Assembly: GCA_903928275.1 (NCBI GenBank)
Contig: CAIYQJ010000021.1
Coordinates: 1-22,293 of the forward strand
DNA: 22,293 nucleotides
From: an uncultured Chloroflexota bacterium
Lineage (GTDB): Bacteria; Chloroflexota; Limnocylindria; Limnocylindrales; CSP1-4
Direction of reading: 5' to 3'
The notes beneath the pieces are model-generated. The model ran no database searches, was not told where the DNA came from, and worked only from the letters and a program-made list of their open reading frames with translations. Within the stretch, counting starts at the first letter, position 1. Each line of letters opens with the position of its first letter. Shown here piece by piece: positions 14,753 through 22,293 of this stretch. The position numbers and the translations under genes were made by a program.

Positions 14753-15451
14753 ATGACCGAGCTGGACTTCAACCGCTTCGACGCGATGACCTTCGACTGC
14801 TACGGCACCCTCATCGACTGGGAGACGGGCATCGAGCGCGGCCTGCGGGCGCTCCTCGACCCGCGCGGCATCCGTCCCACCGCCGACCACCTGCTCGAGA
14901 CGTTCGCGGGGGCCGAAGCGGCCACGGAGGCCGGTCCCTACCTGCGCTACCGCGAGGTGCTGGCCCGCTGCGCGCGCGACGTGGCCGCCGCATACGGCGC
15001 GGAGCTCGCGGACGAGGAGGTGGCCGCCTTCGCCGGCTCGGTCGCCGACTGGCCGGCGTTCCCGGATTCGGCCGATGCCCTCGCCCGGCTCCACGAGCGG
15101 TTCCGACTGGGCGTCATCACCAACTGCGACGACGACCTCTTCGCGGCGTCGAACGCGCGCCTCGGCGTGACCTTCGACTGGGTGATCACGGCGCAGCAGG
15201 TCGGCGCCTACAAGCCGAGCCTCCTGGGGTTCGAGACGGCGTTCGCCCGGATGGACGTCCCGCGCGAACGGATCCTTCACGTGGCGCAGAGCCTCTTCCA
15301 CGATCACGTCCCGGCGAGAGCCCTCGGGCTGGCCACCGTCTGGGTGGACCGCCGGCACGACCGACCCGGGTCCGGGGCCACGCCGCCGGCCACCGCGAGC
15401 CCGGACCTCGTCGTGCCGGACATGGCCACGCTCGCCGACCTCGCCGTCTGA
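14753..15451 (+). CDS. HAD-superfamily hydrolase, type II haloacid dehalogenase-like
   Basis: ATG at 14753, 232 aa, normal for the family; GGAG lies about 12 bases upstream. Motif I is FDCYGTLID with nucleophile Asp15. Motif II is VITNCDDD (Thr123, Asn124). Motif III is Lys154 in GAYKPS. In the place of the usual acidic motif IV is HVAQSLFHDH (176-185), a variant seen in one large subgroup annotated as 2-haloacid dehalogenase. True dehalogenases hydrolyse L-2-haloacids, but many members of this subgroup are probably phosphatases, so the substrate is open. The gene is divergent from the kinase and convergent with ackA, probably its own unit. There is no signal peptide. Confidence 0.92.
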   Translation: MTELDFNRFDAMTFDCYGTLIDWETGIERGLRALLDPRGIRPTADHLLETFAGAEAATEAGPYLRYREVLARCARDVAAAYGAELADEEVAAFAGSVADWPAFPDSADALARLHERFRLGVITNCDDDLFAASNARLGVTFDWVITAQQVGAYKPSLLGFETAFARMDVPRERILHVAQSLFHDHVPARALGLATVWVDRRHDRPGSGATPPATASPDLVVPDMATLADLAV

Positions 15452-15509
15452 CCCGGGGGCGCCCAGCGCTCGGCCGGCCACCGCCGCGCCGGGCCGGTCG
15501 TCGCCCCTG

Positions 15510-16691
15510 TCACGCCGGGGCCTGCGCCCCGCCCGCCAGGCCGAGCACCTGCCGCACCTCGCGGACGATCTCGAGGTCCTCGCGCGCGCCGATGACGAGC
15601 GTCCGGACCGCGGACCCCTGCGCGGTGATCTCGGCGTCGCCGCCGACCGCCGCGTTCGCGTCGGCATCCAGCGCGACCCCGAGGTAGCCGAGGTCGGCGG
15701 CGGCCCGCTCACGGATCGCCGGCGCGTTCTCGCCGACGCCGCCCGTGAAGACGAGGACGTCCAGGCCGCAGAGGGCGGCGACCATCGCCGCGATCGAGCC
15801 GCGGAGGCGGTGGAGGTATACGCCGATGCCGAGGATCGCTGCCTCGTCGCCCGCCGCCTCGGCCGCGAGGATCGCGCGCATGTCGGCGGTGCCGGTGAGG
15901 CCGAGCAGACCGGATCGGTGCTCCAGCGTGGACGCGAGCTCGGCCGGCGGCATCCGCACGTGCTCTTCGAGCCACAGGACGAGCCCGGGGTCGATGCCGC
16001 CCGACCGCGTGGCCATCACGAGGCCGTCGAGTGGCGTGAAGCCCATGGTGGTGTCCACGGACCGGCCATCGCGGATCGCCGCGAGCGACGCGCCCGCGCC
16101 GAGGTGGCAGGTGACGATCCGCAGCTCCTCCACGGGCCGCCCGACCATCTCGGCTGCGCGCCGTGACGCGTAGGCATGCGACAGGCCGTGGAAGCCGTAC
16201 TTGCGCAGCGCCCAGCGCGTCCGCCACTCGCGCGGGATCGCGTAGGTCGTCGCCGCTGCCGGCATGTCGGCGTGGAACGCCGTGTCGAAGCAGGCGACCG
16301 CGGGCACGTCCGGCAGGACGGCGTTCACGGCGGCGAGCGCCGCGAGCGACTTGGGCTGGTGGAGGGGAGCGAGGTCCGTCAGGGCCCGCAGGGTCGCCTC
16401 GACGACGGCGTCCAGGAGCACGGGGCCCCCGTACCTGGTGCCGCCGTGGACGATCCGATGGCCGACCGCCCCGATCCCGCCGAAGCCCGCGACGGCCTCC
16501 GCGATGGCGTCGGCATCGGTCGCGCCCCTCGGGGCCGGGAGGTCCGCGGCCGCGACCACCGCGTCAGAGGCGCCGAGGACGCGGAGCTTGAGGCTGCTGG
16601 ACCCCGCGTTGACGACGAGGATGCGCGGGCCGTCGGCCGGGCCGGCACCCACGGCGTCGTCGACCGCCCGCGGGCCGTCGGGCCCCGTCAC
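15510..16691 (-). CDS. ackA: Acetate kinase
   Basis: GTG at 16691 overlaps the phosphoketolase stop (GTGA); 393 aa, normal for acetate kinase. It reversibly transfers phosphate from acetyl phosphate to ADP, giving acetate and ATP. Signature residues: Asn28 in VVNAGSSSLKL, Arg86, Asp136 in CFDTAFH, His168 in KYGFHGLSH, Arg229 in ATRSGGIDPG and Glu321 in FTGGVGEN. These correspond to the substrate, metal and catalytic residues of known enzymes. The first 23 residues are an acidic, Gly/Pro-rich extension before the usual ILVVN start, so a later GTG (Val14) is an alternative start. With phosphoketolase it completes a route to ATP and acetate. There is no pta nearby. Confidence 0.96.
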   Translation of the reverse strand: MTGPDGPRAVDDAVGAGPADGPRILVVNAGSSSLKLRVLGASDAVVAAADLPAPRGATDADAIAEAVAGFGGIGAVGHRIVHGGTRYGGPVLLDAVVEATLRALTDLAPLHQPKSLAALAAVNAVLPDVPAVACFDTAFHADMPAAATTYAIPREWRTRWALRKYGFHGLSHAYASRRAAEMVGRPVEELRIVTCHLGAGASLAAIRDGRSVDTTMGFTPLDGLVMATRSGGIDPGLVLWLEEHVRMPPAELASTLEHRSGLLGLTGTADMRAILAAEAAGDEAAILGIGVYLHRLRGSIAAMVAALCGLDVLVFTGGVGENAPAIRERAAADLGYLGVALDADANAAVGGDAEITAQGSAVRTLVIGAREDLEIVREVRQVLGLAGGAQAPA

Positions 16692-19066
16692 GCCGACCAC
16701 TGCCAGTCGCGGATCTCTGGCGCGTCCTCGCCCTCCTGGCGGGTCCACGCGCGGCATTCGAGCCGTCGGTCCTCCATCCGCTGGCGCAGGTGCGCCGCGC
16801 GTGTCCGGATGCCCGGCACCCGGTCGATGACGTCGATGACGAGGTGGAACCGATCGAGGTCGTTGAGCATGACCATGTCGAACGGCGTCGTGGTCGTGCC
16901 CTCCTCCTTGTACCCGCGGACGTGGAGGTTCGCGTGGTTCGTCCGGCGGTACGTGAGGCGGTGGATGAGCCACGGGTAGCCGTGGTACGCGAAGACGATC
17001 GGCCGGTCCGTGGTGAACAGCGAGTCGAACTCGCGGTCGGAAAGCCCATGCGGGTGCTCGGACGCCGGCTGCAGCCGCATGAGGTCCACGACGTTGACGA
17101 CGCGGACCTTCAGGTCGGGCAGCTCGCGGCGCAGGATGTCGACGGCCGCGAGCGTCTCGAGCGTGGGCACGTCGCCCGCGCACGCCATGACCACGTCCGG
17201 CTCGGTGCCCCGGTCGCTGCTCGCGAAGTCCCAGATCCCGATCCCCCGCGTGCAGTGGAGGATCGCCTGGTCGATCGTCAGCCAGTTCGGCGCCGGCTGC
17301 TTGCCGGCCACGATGACGTTCACGTAGTTGCGGCTGCGCAGGCAGTGGTCGGCCACCGAGAGCAGGGTGTTCGCGTCGGGCGGCAGGTAGACGCGGATGT
17401 GCTCGGCCTTCTTGTTCACCACGTGGTCGATGAAGCCGGGATCCTGGTGGCTGAAGCCGTTGTGATCCTGGCGCCAGACGAGCGACGACAGCACGTAGTT
17501 GAGCGACGCGATCGGCCGGCGCCACGGGATGTCCGCCGTCACCTTCAGCCACTTCGCGTGCTGGTTGACCATCGAGTCGACGATGTGGATGAACGCCTCG
17601 TAGCAGTCGAAGACACCGTGGCGGCCGGTGAGCAGATAGCCCTCCAGCCAGCCCTGGCACTGGTGCTCCGACAGCATCTCCATGACACGGCCGTCGGGCG
17701 CCAGGCTTTCGTCGAGCGGGATCGTCTCCGCCATCCACGCCTTGTCCGTCACCTCGAGGATCGCGCCGAGGCGGTTGGAGGCGGTCTCGTCCGGCCCGAA
17801 CACGCGGAAGGTCTCGCGGTTCTGCGCCATGACGTCCCGGAGGAACGTGCCGAGGACGCGCGTGGCCTCACTCGTCGTGGCGCCCGCCGCAGGGACGTCC
17901 ACCGCGTAGCCGCGGAAGTCAGGGAGCGCGAGATCGCGCAGGAGCAGGCCGCCGTTCGCGTGCGGGTTCGCGCTCATCCGCCGGTAGCTGTGCGGCGGCA
18001 GCTCGGCGAGCTCCGCGATGAGGGCGCCGTTCGCGTCGAAGAGCTCGTCGGGCCGGTAGCTGCGAAGCCACGTCTCCAGGAGGGCGCGGTGCTCCCCGTT
18101 CGTCCTGACCTCGCCCATGGGGACCTGGTGGGACCGCCACGTTCCCTCGGACGGCTTCCCGTCGACGACCTTCGGGCCGGTCCAGCCCTTCGGTGTCCGC
18201 AGGACGATCATCGGCCAGGCCGGCCGGTCGGTCACCCCGCCCTCGCGGGCCGCCCGCTGGATGGCGTGGATCTCCTCGATGACGGCGTCCATCGCCGCGG
18301 CGAGCTGCTGGTGGACGACCGCCGGGTCGTCGCCGGTCACGAAGTATGGGTGGTGCCCGTAGCCCTCCATGAGCGCCCGGAGCTCCTCCTCGGGGATGCG
18401 CGCGAGCACCGTGGGGTTCGCGATCTTCCAGCCGTTGAGGTGAAGGATCGGGAGGACGGCGCCATCCGTGACGGGGTCGAGGAACTTGTTCGAGTGCCAG
18501 CTGGTGGCTAGCGGCCCCGTCTCGGCCTCGCCGTCGCCGACGACGGCACAGACGACGAGGCCGGGGTTGTCGAACGCGGCGCCGTACGCGTGCGAGAGCG
18601 CGTAGCCGAGCTCGCCGCCCTCATGGATGGACCCCGGCGTCTCGGGCGCCACGTGGCTGGGGATGCCGCCCGGGAAGCTGAACTGGCGGAAGAGCCGCCG
18701 CATCCCCTCGGCGTCGCGGGTGATGCTCGGGTAGACCTCGGTGTACGTCCCCTCGAGGTACGCGTTCGCCACGATCGCCGGACCGCCGTGCCCCGGCCCG
18801 ATGACGTAGATGGCGTCGAGGTCCCAGTTCCGGATCACCCGGTTCATGTGGGCGTAGACGAGGTTGAGTCCGGGCGTCGTGCCCCAGTGCCCGAGGAGGC
18901 GCGGCTTCACGTGCTCCGGCAGGAGGGGCTCGCGCAGGAGCGGGTTGTCGAGCAGGTAGATCTGGCCGACCGAGAGGTAGTTCGCGGCGCGCCAGTACGC
19001 GTCGATCCGCTCGAGCTCCGCTGCGGAGAGGGGGCGTTCGACTCCCGCGCCGCGTCCTGTCGTCAC
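16688..19066 (-). CDS. xfp: Xylulose-5-phosphate/fructose-6-phosphate phosphoketolase
   Basis: GTG at 19066, with AAGGAG 8 bases upstream; 792 aa, the usual length. This thiamine-diphosphate enzyme splits xylulose-5-P (and often fructose-6-P) with phosphate, giving acetyl phosphate plus glyceraldehyde-3-P (or erythrose-4-P). Motifs: SVGQIYLLDNPLL and HWGTTPGLNLVYAH near the N-terminus, GPGHGGPA, PSHVAPETPGSIHEGGELGY (140-160 region) and the diphosphate-binding GDGEAETGPLATSWHSNKF. The middle domain has GPDETASNR, and the C-terminus has the GYPWLIHRLTYRR block. The full length of the three-domain enzyme is present. Whether both sugar phosphates are used cannot be told from the sequence. The stop overlaps the ackA start, so acetyl phosphate producer and consumer are co-translated. 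TAGACT at 19109-19114 on the minus strand is a weak -10 candidate. Confidence 0.97.
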   Translation of the reverse strand: MTTGRGAGVERPLSAAELERIDAYWRAANYLSVGQIYLLDNPLLREPLLPEHVKPRLLGHWGTTPGLNLVYAHMNRVIRNWDLDAIYVIGPGHGGPAIVANAYLEGTYTEVYPSITRDAEGMRRLFRQFSFPGGIPSHVAPETPGSIHEGGELGYALSHAYGAAFDNPGLVVCAVVGDGEAETGPLATSWHSNKFLDPVTDGAVLPILHLNGWKIANPTVLARIPEEELRALMEGYGHHPYFVTGDDPAVVHQQLAAAMDAVIEEIHAIQRAAREGGVTDRPAWPMIVLRTPKGWTGPKVVDGKPSEGTWRSHQVPMGEVRTNGEHRALLETWLRSYRPDELFDANGALIAELAELPPHSYRRMSANPHANGGLLLRDLALPDFRGYAVDVPAAGATTSEATRVLGTFLRDVMAQNRETFRVFGPDETASNRLGAILEVTDKAWMAETIPLDESLAPDGRVMEMLSEHQCQGWLEGYLLTGRHGVFDCYEAFIHIVDSMVNQHAKWLKVTADIPWRRPIASLNYVLSSLVWRQDHNGFSHQDPGFIDHVVNKKAEHIRVYLPPDANTLLSVADHCLRSRNYVNVIVAGKQPAPNWLTIDQAILHCTRGIGIWDFASSDRGTEPDVVMACAGDVPTLETLAAVDILRRELPDLKVRVVNVVDLMRLQPASEHPHGLSDREFDSLFTTDRPIVFAYHGYPWLIHRLTYRRTNHANLHVRGYKEEGTTTTPFDMVMLNDLDRFHLVIDVIDRVPGIRTRAAHLRQRMEDRRLECRAWTRQEGEDAPEIRDWQWSA

Positions 19067-19194
19067 GTTCGCACTCCTTCTCGTCGGGTGCTCGGCCTGT
19101 CGAGATCGAGTCTAGGCACGCGCGTTGTCGGACCGTTATCCGGCCCCACGACCACGCCGGTCAGGGCTGCGCTCTTCGCCTCGCCCTCGACGCG

Positions 19195-20412
19195 TCAGGA
19201 CGCGGGCTCGTCCAGAGTCGCCGGCGCCATGTCGTGGCGAGCCTCGAGCCACTTGCGGACCGACAGCAGGGACGCGATCCCCTCGCCGGAGGCGCTGCCG
19301 ACCTGCTTCGTGGATCCCGCGCGGACGTCCCCGGCGGCGAAGAGCCCGTCCATCGAGGTGCGGTATCGATCGTCCGTGATGACGAAGCCGCGCGGATCGA
19401 GATCGACGGAGCCGGCGAGGAACGCGGTGTTCGGATCGAGCCCGACGAAGACGAATGCGGCCGCCGGCTCGAACCGCGTCTCCGTCCCCGTCGCCCGCTC
19501 GCGTGTGACGATCGCCCCGAGACGGTCACCCTTGCGCTCGAACGCGAGGAGGTCCACCCCGGTGTGGACGGTGATCCGCGGATGGGCCCGCACCTTGTCC
19601 TGCACGAGCTCGCTCGCCCGGAGGTCGCCCCGGGTGAGGATGATCACGTGGTCCACGATGCTCGCGAGGAAGACGGACTCCTCGAGCGCGGAGTTGCCGC
19701 CGCCGATGACGACGACCTCGCGCTCGCCGCGGTAGAAGGGGCCGTCGCACGTGGCGCAGTAATGGACGCCGAGGCCGATGAGCCCGGCCTCTCCGGGGAT
19801 CCCGAGGCGACGGTAACGCGAGCCGGTCGCGACGATCGCGGCACTCGCCTGGTACCCGTCGCCGGTCGTCGTCGCGACCGTGAGGCAGTCGGGCTCGCGC
19901 GTCACCCGCGCCACCTCGGCGGCAGCCAGCATCTCCACGCCGTACCGGCGGGCATGTGCCACGAGCCGCTGCGCGAGCTCCGCACCGCTGATCCCGTCGG
20001 GGAACCCGGGGTAGTTGTCGATCCGGTCGGTCGTGCCCGCCTGGCCGCCGAGCGCGCCGCTCTCCATCACCAGCGTCTCCATCCCCTCCCGCGCGGCGTA
20101 GAGCGCCGCCGACAGCCCCGCCGGGCCGCCGCCGAGGACAAGGAGGTCGTACGCGGACCGGGTGGCGCGGAGCCTGACGCCGAGCTTCTCCGCCAGCTCG
20201 GCATTCGACGGCTCGAGGAGATGCGAACCGTCGGGGAAGACGATCGTCGGGATCGTCCGTCCGCCGCGCTGCAGCTCCTCGACGAAGCGCAGCCCGGCCG
20301 CGTCCGCGTCGATGTCGACCCAGCTGAATGGGATGCGCTGCTCCGTGAGGAACGTCTTGGAGCGATGGCAGTCGGGGCACCAGGGCGCCCCGTACACGGT
20401 GATCTGGTCCAT
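19195..20412 (-). CDS. Thioredoxin reductase with N-terminal glutaredoxin-like domain
   Basis: ATG at 20412, 405 aa against about 310 for plain TrxB. Residues 1-82 are a glutaredoxin/NrdH-like domain: ITVYGAPWCPDCHRSK with CPDC at 12-15, then TIPTIVFPDG holding the cis-Pro motif. Residues 87-395 are a class II flavin reductase: GGGPAG (94-99, FAD), redox pair CATC (219-222), NADPH-site GGGNSA (237-242) and GDVR (361-364, FAD). The reductase would take electrons from NADPH through FAD and its Cys pair, perhaps to the fused CPDC. No SD precedes the ATG. The gene lies 128 bases upstream of xfp on the same strand. Similar fusions are known in high-GC bacteria; which partner they reduce is not settled. 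Confidence 0.93.
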   Translation of the reverse strand: MDQITVYGAPWCPDCHRSKTFLTEQRIPFSWVDIDADAAGLRFVEELQRGGRTIPTIVFPDGSHLLEPSNAELAEKLGVRLRATRSAYDLLVLGGGPAGLSAALYAAREGMETLVMESGALGGQAGTTDRIDNYPGFPDGISGAELAQRLVAHARRYGVEMLAAAEVARVTREPDCLTVATTTGDGYQASAAIVATGSRYRRLGIPGEAGLIGLGVHYCATCDGPFYRGEREVVVIGGGNSALEESVFLASIVDHVIILTRGDLRASELVQDKVRAHPRITVHTGVDLLAFERKGDRLGAIVTRERATGTETRFEPAAAFVFVGLDPNTAFLAGSVDLDPRGFVITDDRYRTSMDGLFAAGDVRAGSTKQVGSASGEGIASLLSVRKWLEARHDMAPATLDEPAS

Positions 20413-20722
20413 CCACGGATGATGGCGCCCGTCGCGCCCGAGCGCCAGCCTCTGGTGGCGCTGGGTCGGCCGACGAGGGGCGGAGGCGGGCCGCCCGGTG
20501 CGGGTCGGCGGACAGGAGGATCCCCGAGGCGAGAGGTCCGCCTCGGGGATCTGGGGAGGAGAGGTTCGGTCCGGGATCGAGTGAAGAGGCGGGGCCGCCA
20601 CGCTCACCCTGGCGCGGGACGCGGGCGCGGCCCCGGGGCGAGCGGGCCTCGCCGCCAGCCGAGGCGCCGCAGGGCCGTGGCGAGATCCGCCGATCCCCTG
20701 GCCTCGTGGCGAGCGGCGTGGA
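20413..20722. other. Intergenic region upstream of the thioredoxin reductase gene
   Basis: The region holds one strong hairpin (separate entry) and no convincing gene. A shorter imperfect stem involving AGCG/CGCT and CCAG/CTGG lies near 20440-20462. I find no clear promoter. Confidence 0.5.
20519..20551 (-). terminator. Perfect 13-bp hairpin, probable terminator
   Basis: GATCCCCGAGGCG (20519-20531) and CGCCTCGGGGATC (20539-20551) are perfect arms around a 7-base loop. It sits 171 bases after the stop of the small upstream gene and 107 bases before the reductase start, both minus strand. No T-run follows in either direction, so it could instead be a regulatory leader hairpin. Confidence 0.55.
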
Positions 20723-20956
20723 TCAGGATGCCGCTCCCGCGGGCCCGATGATCCGGCGGAGGAATGCCGACACGGACCGACGGCCCGGCGCCGGGGCCGC
20801 TTCCTCGTGGCGCAGCGGCGACGCGTCCTCGCGGTCGTACAGCCGGCGGGCCTCCGCGGACTCGTCTTCGACGAACCCGCCATGCCACGGCCCCGCCGGC
20901 GGACCCATCCGGGTGCCCGGACCGCTTGCGTAGTACAGCCCCGGCATGCCCTTCAT
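20723..20956 (-). CDS. Small protein of unknown function (77 aa)
   Basis: ATG at 20956 is favoured because GGGAGG lies 4 bases upstream (20961-20966); an ATG at 20968 would be inside that SD. The protein begins MKGMPGLYYASGPGTRMG, then has GPWHGGF, an acidic/basic central part (EDESAEARRLYDRED) and an amphipathic end (SVSAFLRRIIG). No family is recognised; there is no signal peptide and no Cys. It could be a small cytoplasmic or peripheral protein. Its downstream neighbour on the same strand is the reductase fusion, beyond a hairpin. Confidence 0.55.
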   Translation of the reverse strand: MKGMPGLYYASGPGTRMGPPAGPWHGGFVEDESAEARRLYDREDASPLRHEEAAPAPGRRSVSAFLRRIIGPAGAAS

Positions 20957-21099
20957 CGATCCTCCCATCCAGCTGTCTCACGCGGTGGTGAGGGATCGCA
21001 TGGTGGAGAAGGCGCGTGCCGAGCGCATCGGGCAGATGCCCGGGGGGCGCCGGCGCCGATCGAGGCCGATGGTCGGGTCCGGCGTCGTCGCGCTGGCCT

Positions 21100-21130
21100 G
21101 CGGGCGAGTGTGTCGCCGGCGGGCGCCCGC
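21100..21130 (-). terminator. Possible hairpin terminator of the LuxR-type gene
   Basis: GCGGGCG (21100-21106) and CGCCCGC (21124-21130) are perfect 7-bp arms with a 17-base loop, directly after the regulator stop at 21133. There is no T-run. In such GC-rich DNA this may be chance. Confidence 0.3.
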
Positions 21131-21132
21131 TC

Positions 21133-22293
21133 TCAGGTCTCGGCGGGTCCCCCGACGACCCCGTTGCGGTAGGCCCATGCGGTCGCCTCGGCTCGCCCTC
21201 GCACGCCGAGCTTCCCGTAGATGGTCACGGAGTGGTGCATGACCGTCTTCGGCCGCAGGCCGAGCGCGGTCGCGATGTCCTTGTTCGTGTCGCCACGGGC
21301 GAGCAGGCGGAGCACGTCGAGCTCGCGGGGCGTGAGTCGCTCCACCTGGCCGGAGACCCGCGCCTCGGCCGGCCGGCCCTCATCGGCGGACGCCCGCGGT
21401 GCCGCGCGGCTCGCGAGCCTGGACCCGTACTCGAGCCCGGCAGCGAGGGCTGCGTCCCATGGCACGAGCGTGCCCTCCGCCACGACGGCATTGAACGCCC
21501 GCGCCCCGAACCGGCTGCGCGCCTCGGCGACTGCGGCGAAGTAGACGGCGGCCGGCTGGGCCGAGATCCCGAGCTGCAGCTTGGGCAGGGCCTCTGCGAG
21601 CGACCCGTGAAGCGTCGCCGCCATCGCGTCGTCTCTGCGCCCGACCGCGGCGACGACGAGCGTCGCGAGGGCGAACCCGCCGGAGTTGAGCGAACCCGTC
21701 CGCTGGCCCAGGCGCAGCCCATCGACGCACCATGCCGCGGCGCGGGCTCGGTCGCCGGCCGCGAGCGCGGCCCAGGCGAGACCTCCGAGCACCCAACCCT
21801 CGGCGACGACGTCGCCGATGTCGCGGCAGATCGCCAGCAGCGTCTCTCGAGCCGGGACGGGATCGGGCACGCCCGGGGTCCCGCGCGGCAGCCCCACGAG
21901 CAGCAGCGAGGCCCGAACGACCGTGCTCAGGTCGCCGCCACGCGTGGCCCGCTCGAGCGACTCGGCCCCCAGCCTTGCGGCGGCCTCCGCGTCGCCCGTC
22001 TGCTGTGCGACCACGCCGGCCCAGCACGTGAACCGGACCTGCCAGCGCTCGTCCCGGATCCGGCGTGCCAGCTCGAGCCCTTCCTGCGCGGCCGCCGCAG
22101 CGGCTCCCATGTCGCGGATCGCGAACAGCGTCCCGATCACGCAGGACAGGCCGAACAGGAGCGCGTCGTCCGACCCGGAAGCCCGCGCGAGCCGGAGGCC
22201 GACGTCGAGCCGCTCGGACGTGGTGTGTCGGTCGTCCTCGACGGGCTCGTCGGCCCCGATCAGGGCTCGCCACAGCAGCGCCCGGGCGTGGAC
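21133..22293 (-). CDS. LuxR-family regulator, C-terminal part (start outside window)
   Basis: The frame is open from the right window edge to TGA at 21133, 386 residues visible, without any start signal that must be used. The C-terminus is a LuxR-type HTH: LTPRELDVLRLLARGDTNKD, then LRPKTVMHHSVTIYGKLGV as the recognition region. The visible 300 residues before it are Ala/Leu/Arg-rich paired helices (for example AAAAAQEGLELARRI and AEAAARLGAESLERA), typical of the TPR-like region of large MalT/LAL-type regulators. Those usually carry an N-terminal AAA/STAND ATPase, which would lie outside the window. Regulatory targets are unknown. Confidence 0.88.
   Translation of the reverse strand, partial: VHARALLWRALIGADEPVEDDRHTTSERLDVGLRLARASGSDDALLFGLSCVIGTLFAIRDMGAAAAAAQEGLELARRIRDERWQVRFTCWAGVVAQQTGDAEAAARLGAESLERATRGGDLSTVVRASLLLVGLPRGTPGVPDPVPARETLLAICRDIGDVVAEGWVLGGLAWAALAAGDRARAAAWCVDGLRLGQRTGSLNSGGFALATLVVAAVGRRDDAMAATLHGSLAEALPKLQLGISAQPAAVYFAAVAEARSRFGARAFNAVVAEGTLVPWDAALAAGLEYGSRLASRAAPRASADEGRPAEARVSGQVERLTPRELDVLRLLARGDTNKDIATALGLRPKTVMHHSVTIYGKLGVRGRAEATAWAYRNGVVGGPAET

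Noticed and set aside
15452..15509. Possible hairpin (GGGGCG with CGCCCC) between the HAD gene and ackA
   Set aside because: The arms are only 6 bp with a loop of about 40 bases and no T-run; too weak to list as a terminator.
16790..18511. Plus-strand 573-codon frame opposite phosphoketolase
   Set aside because: No recognisable domain and a strongly Arg/Val/Asp-biased composition; the minus strand carries the full Xfp motif set.
20946..21242. Plus-strand frame starting MPFIDPPIQLSH
   Set aside because: It runs into the 3' end of the LuxR-type gene on the other strand and becomes Arg-rich; it has no SD or family match.

Overview
This is a gene-dense, very GC-rich (about 70% by eye) bacterial chromosome segment. 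GTG and TTG starts are common, Shine-Dalgarno sites are strong where present, and three gene pairs are joined by 4-base GTGA stop/start overlaps. I see no rRNA, tRNA, CRISPR array, transposase, integrase or phage gene. The gene mix (secreted HNH-like protein, N,N-dimethylformamidase-like lipoprotein, lone GvpF/L, phosphoketolase plus acetate kinase, glutaredoxin-thioredoxin reductase fusion) fits a soil or freshwater member of Chloroflexota (Limnocylindria-like) or an actinobacterium. That assignment is inference; no phylogenetic marker is present.

Left part (1-6461): cell-surface and secreted functions. A truncated secreted HNH-like protein on the minus strand is divergent from a plus-strand secreted protein with two blue-copper (cupredoxin) domains. 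The cupredoxin gene has a recognisable promoter, a strongly foldable leader and a textbook terminator. Convergent to it is a minus-strand pair: a membrane acyltransferase with a C-terminal SGNH esterase-like domain, translationally coupled to a secreted Asp-box (sialidase-like) protein. The Asp-box gene carries a one-base frameshift inside an Asp-box motif.

Middle (6462-10728): a small unknown protein, a lipoprotein with the fold of the DMFase large subunit, a lone gas-vesicle-type GvpF/L protein in the opposite direction, and a small probable alpha/beta-barrel protein. A 16-bp hairpin closes this stretch between convergent genes.

Right-centre (10729-15451): a MacB-like ABC exporter (permease, ATPase) lies directly downstream of a NarL-type two-component system (kinase, regulator), all on the minus strand. 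The kinase is divergent from a type II haloacid-dehalogenase-like HAD gene.

Right (15510-22293): phosphoketolase (xfp) and acetate kinase (ackA) are translationally coupled. Together they convert xylulose-5-P and/or fructose-6-P to acetyl-P and then to acetate plus ATP. Upstream lie a glutaredoxin-thioredoxin reductase fusion, a 13-bp perfect hairpin, a small unknown protein, and the C-terminal part of a large LuxR-type regulator that runs off the window.

No complete undescribed multi-gene defence or mobile system is visible. The best leads are the structured leader of the double cupredoxin, the extracellular DMFase-like lipoprotein, the orphan GvpF/L, the Grx-TrxR fusion, and the acyltransferase/Asp-box surface pair.
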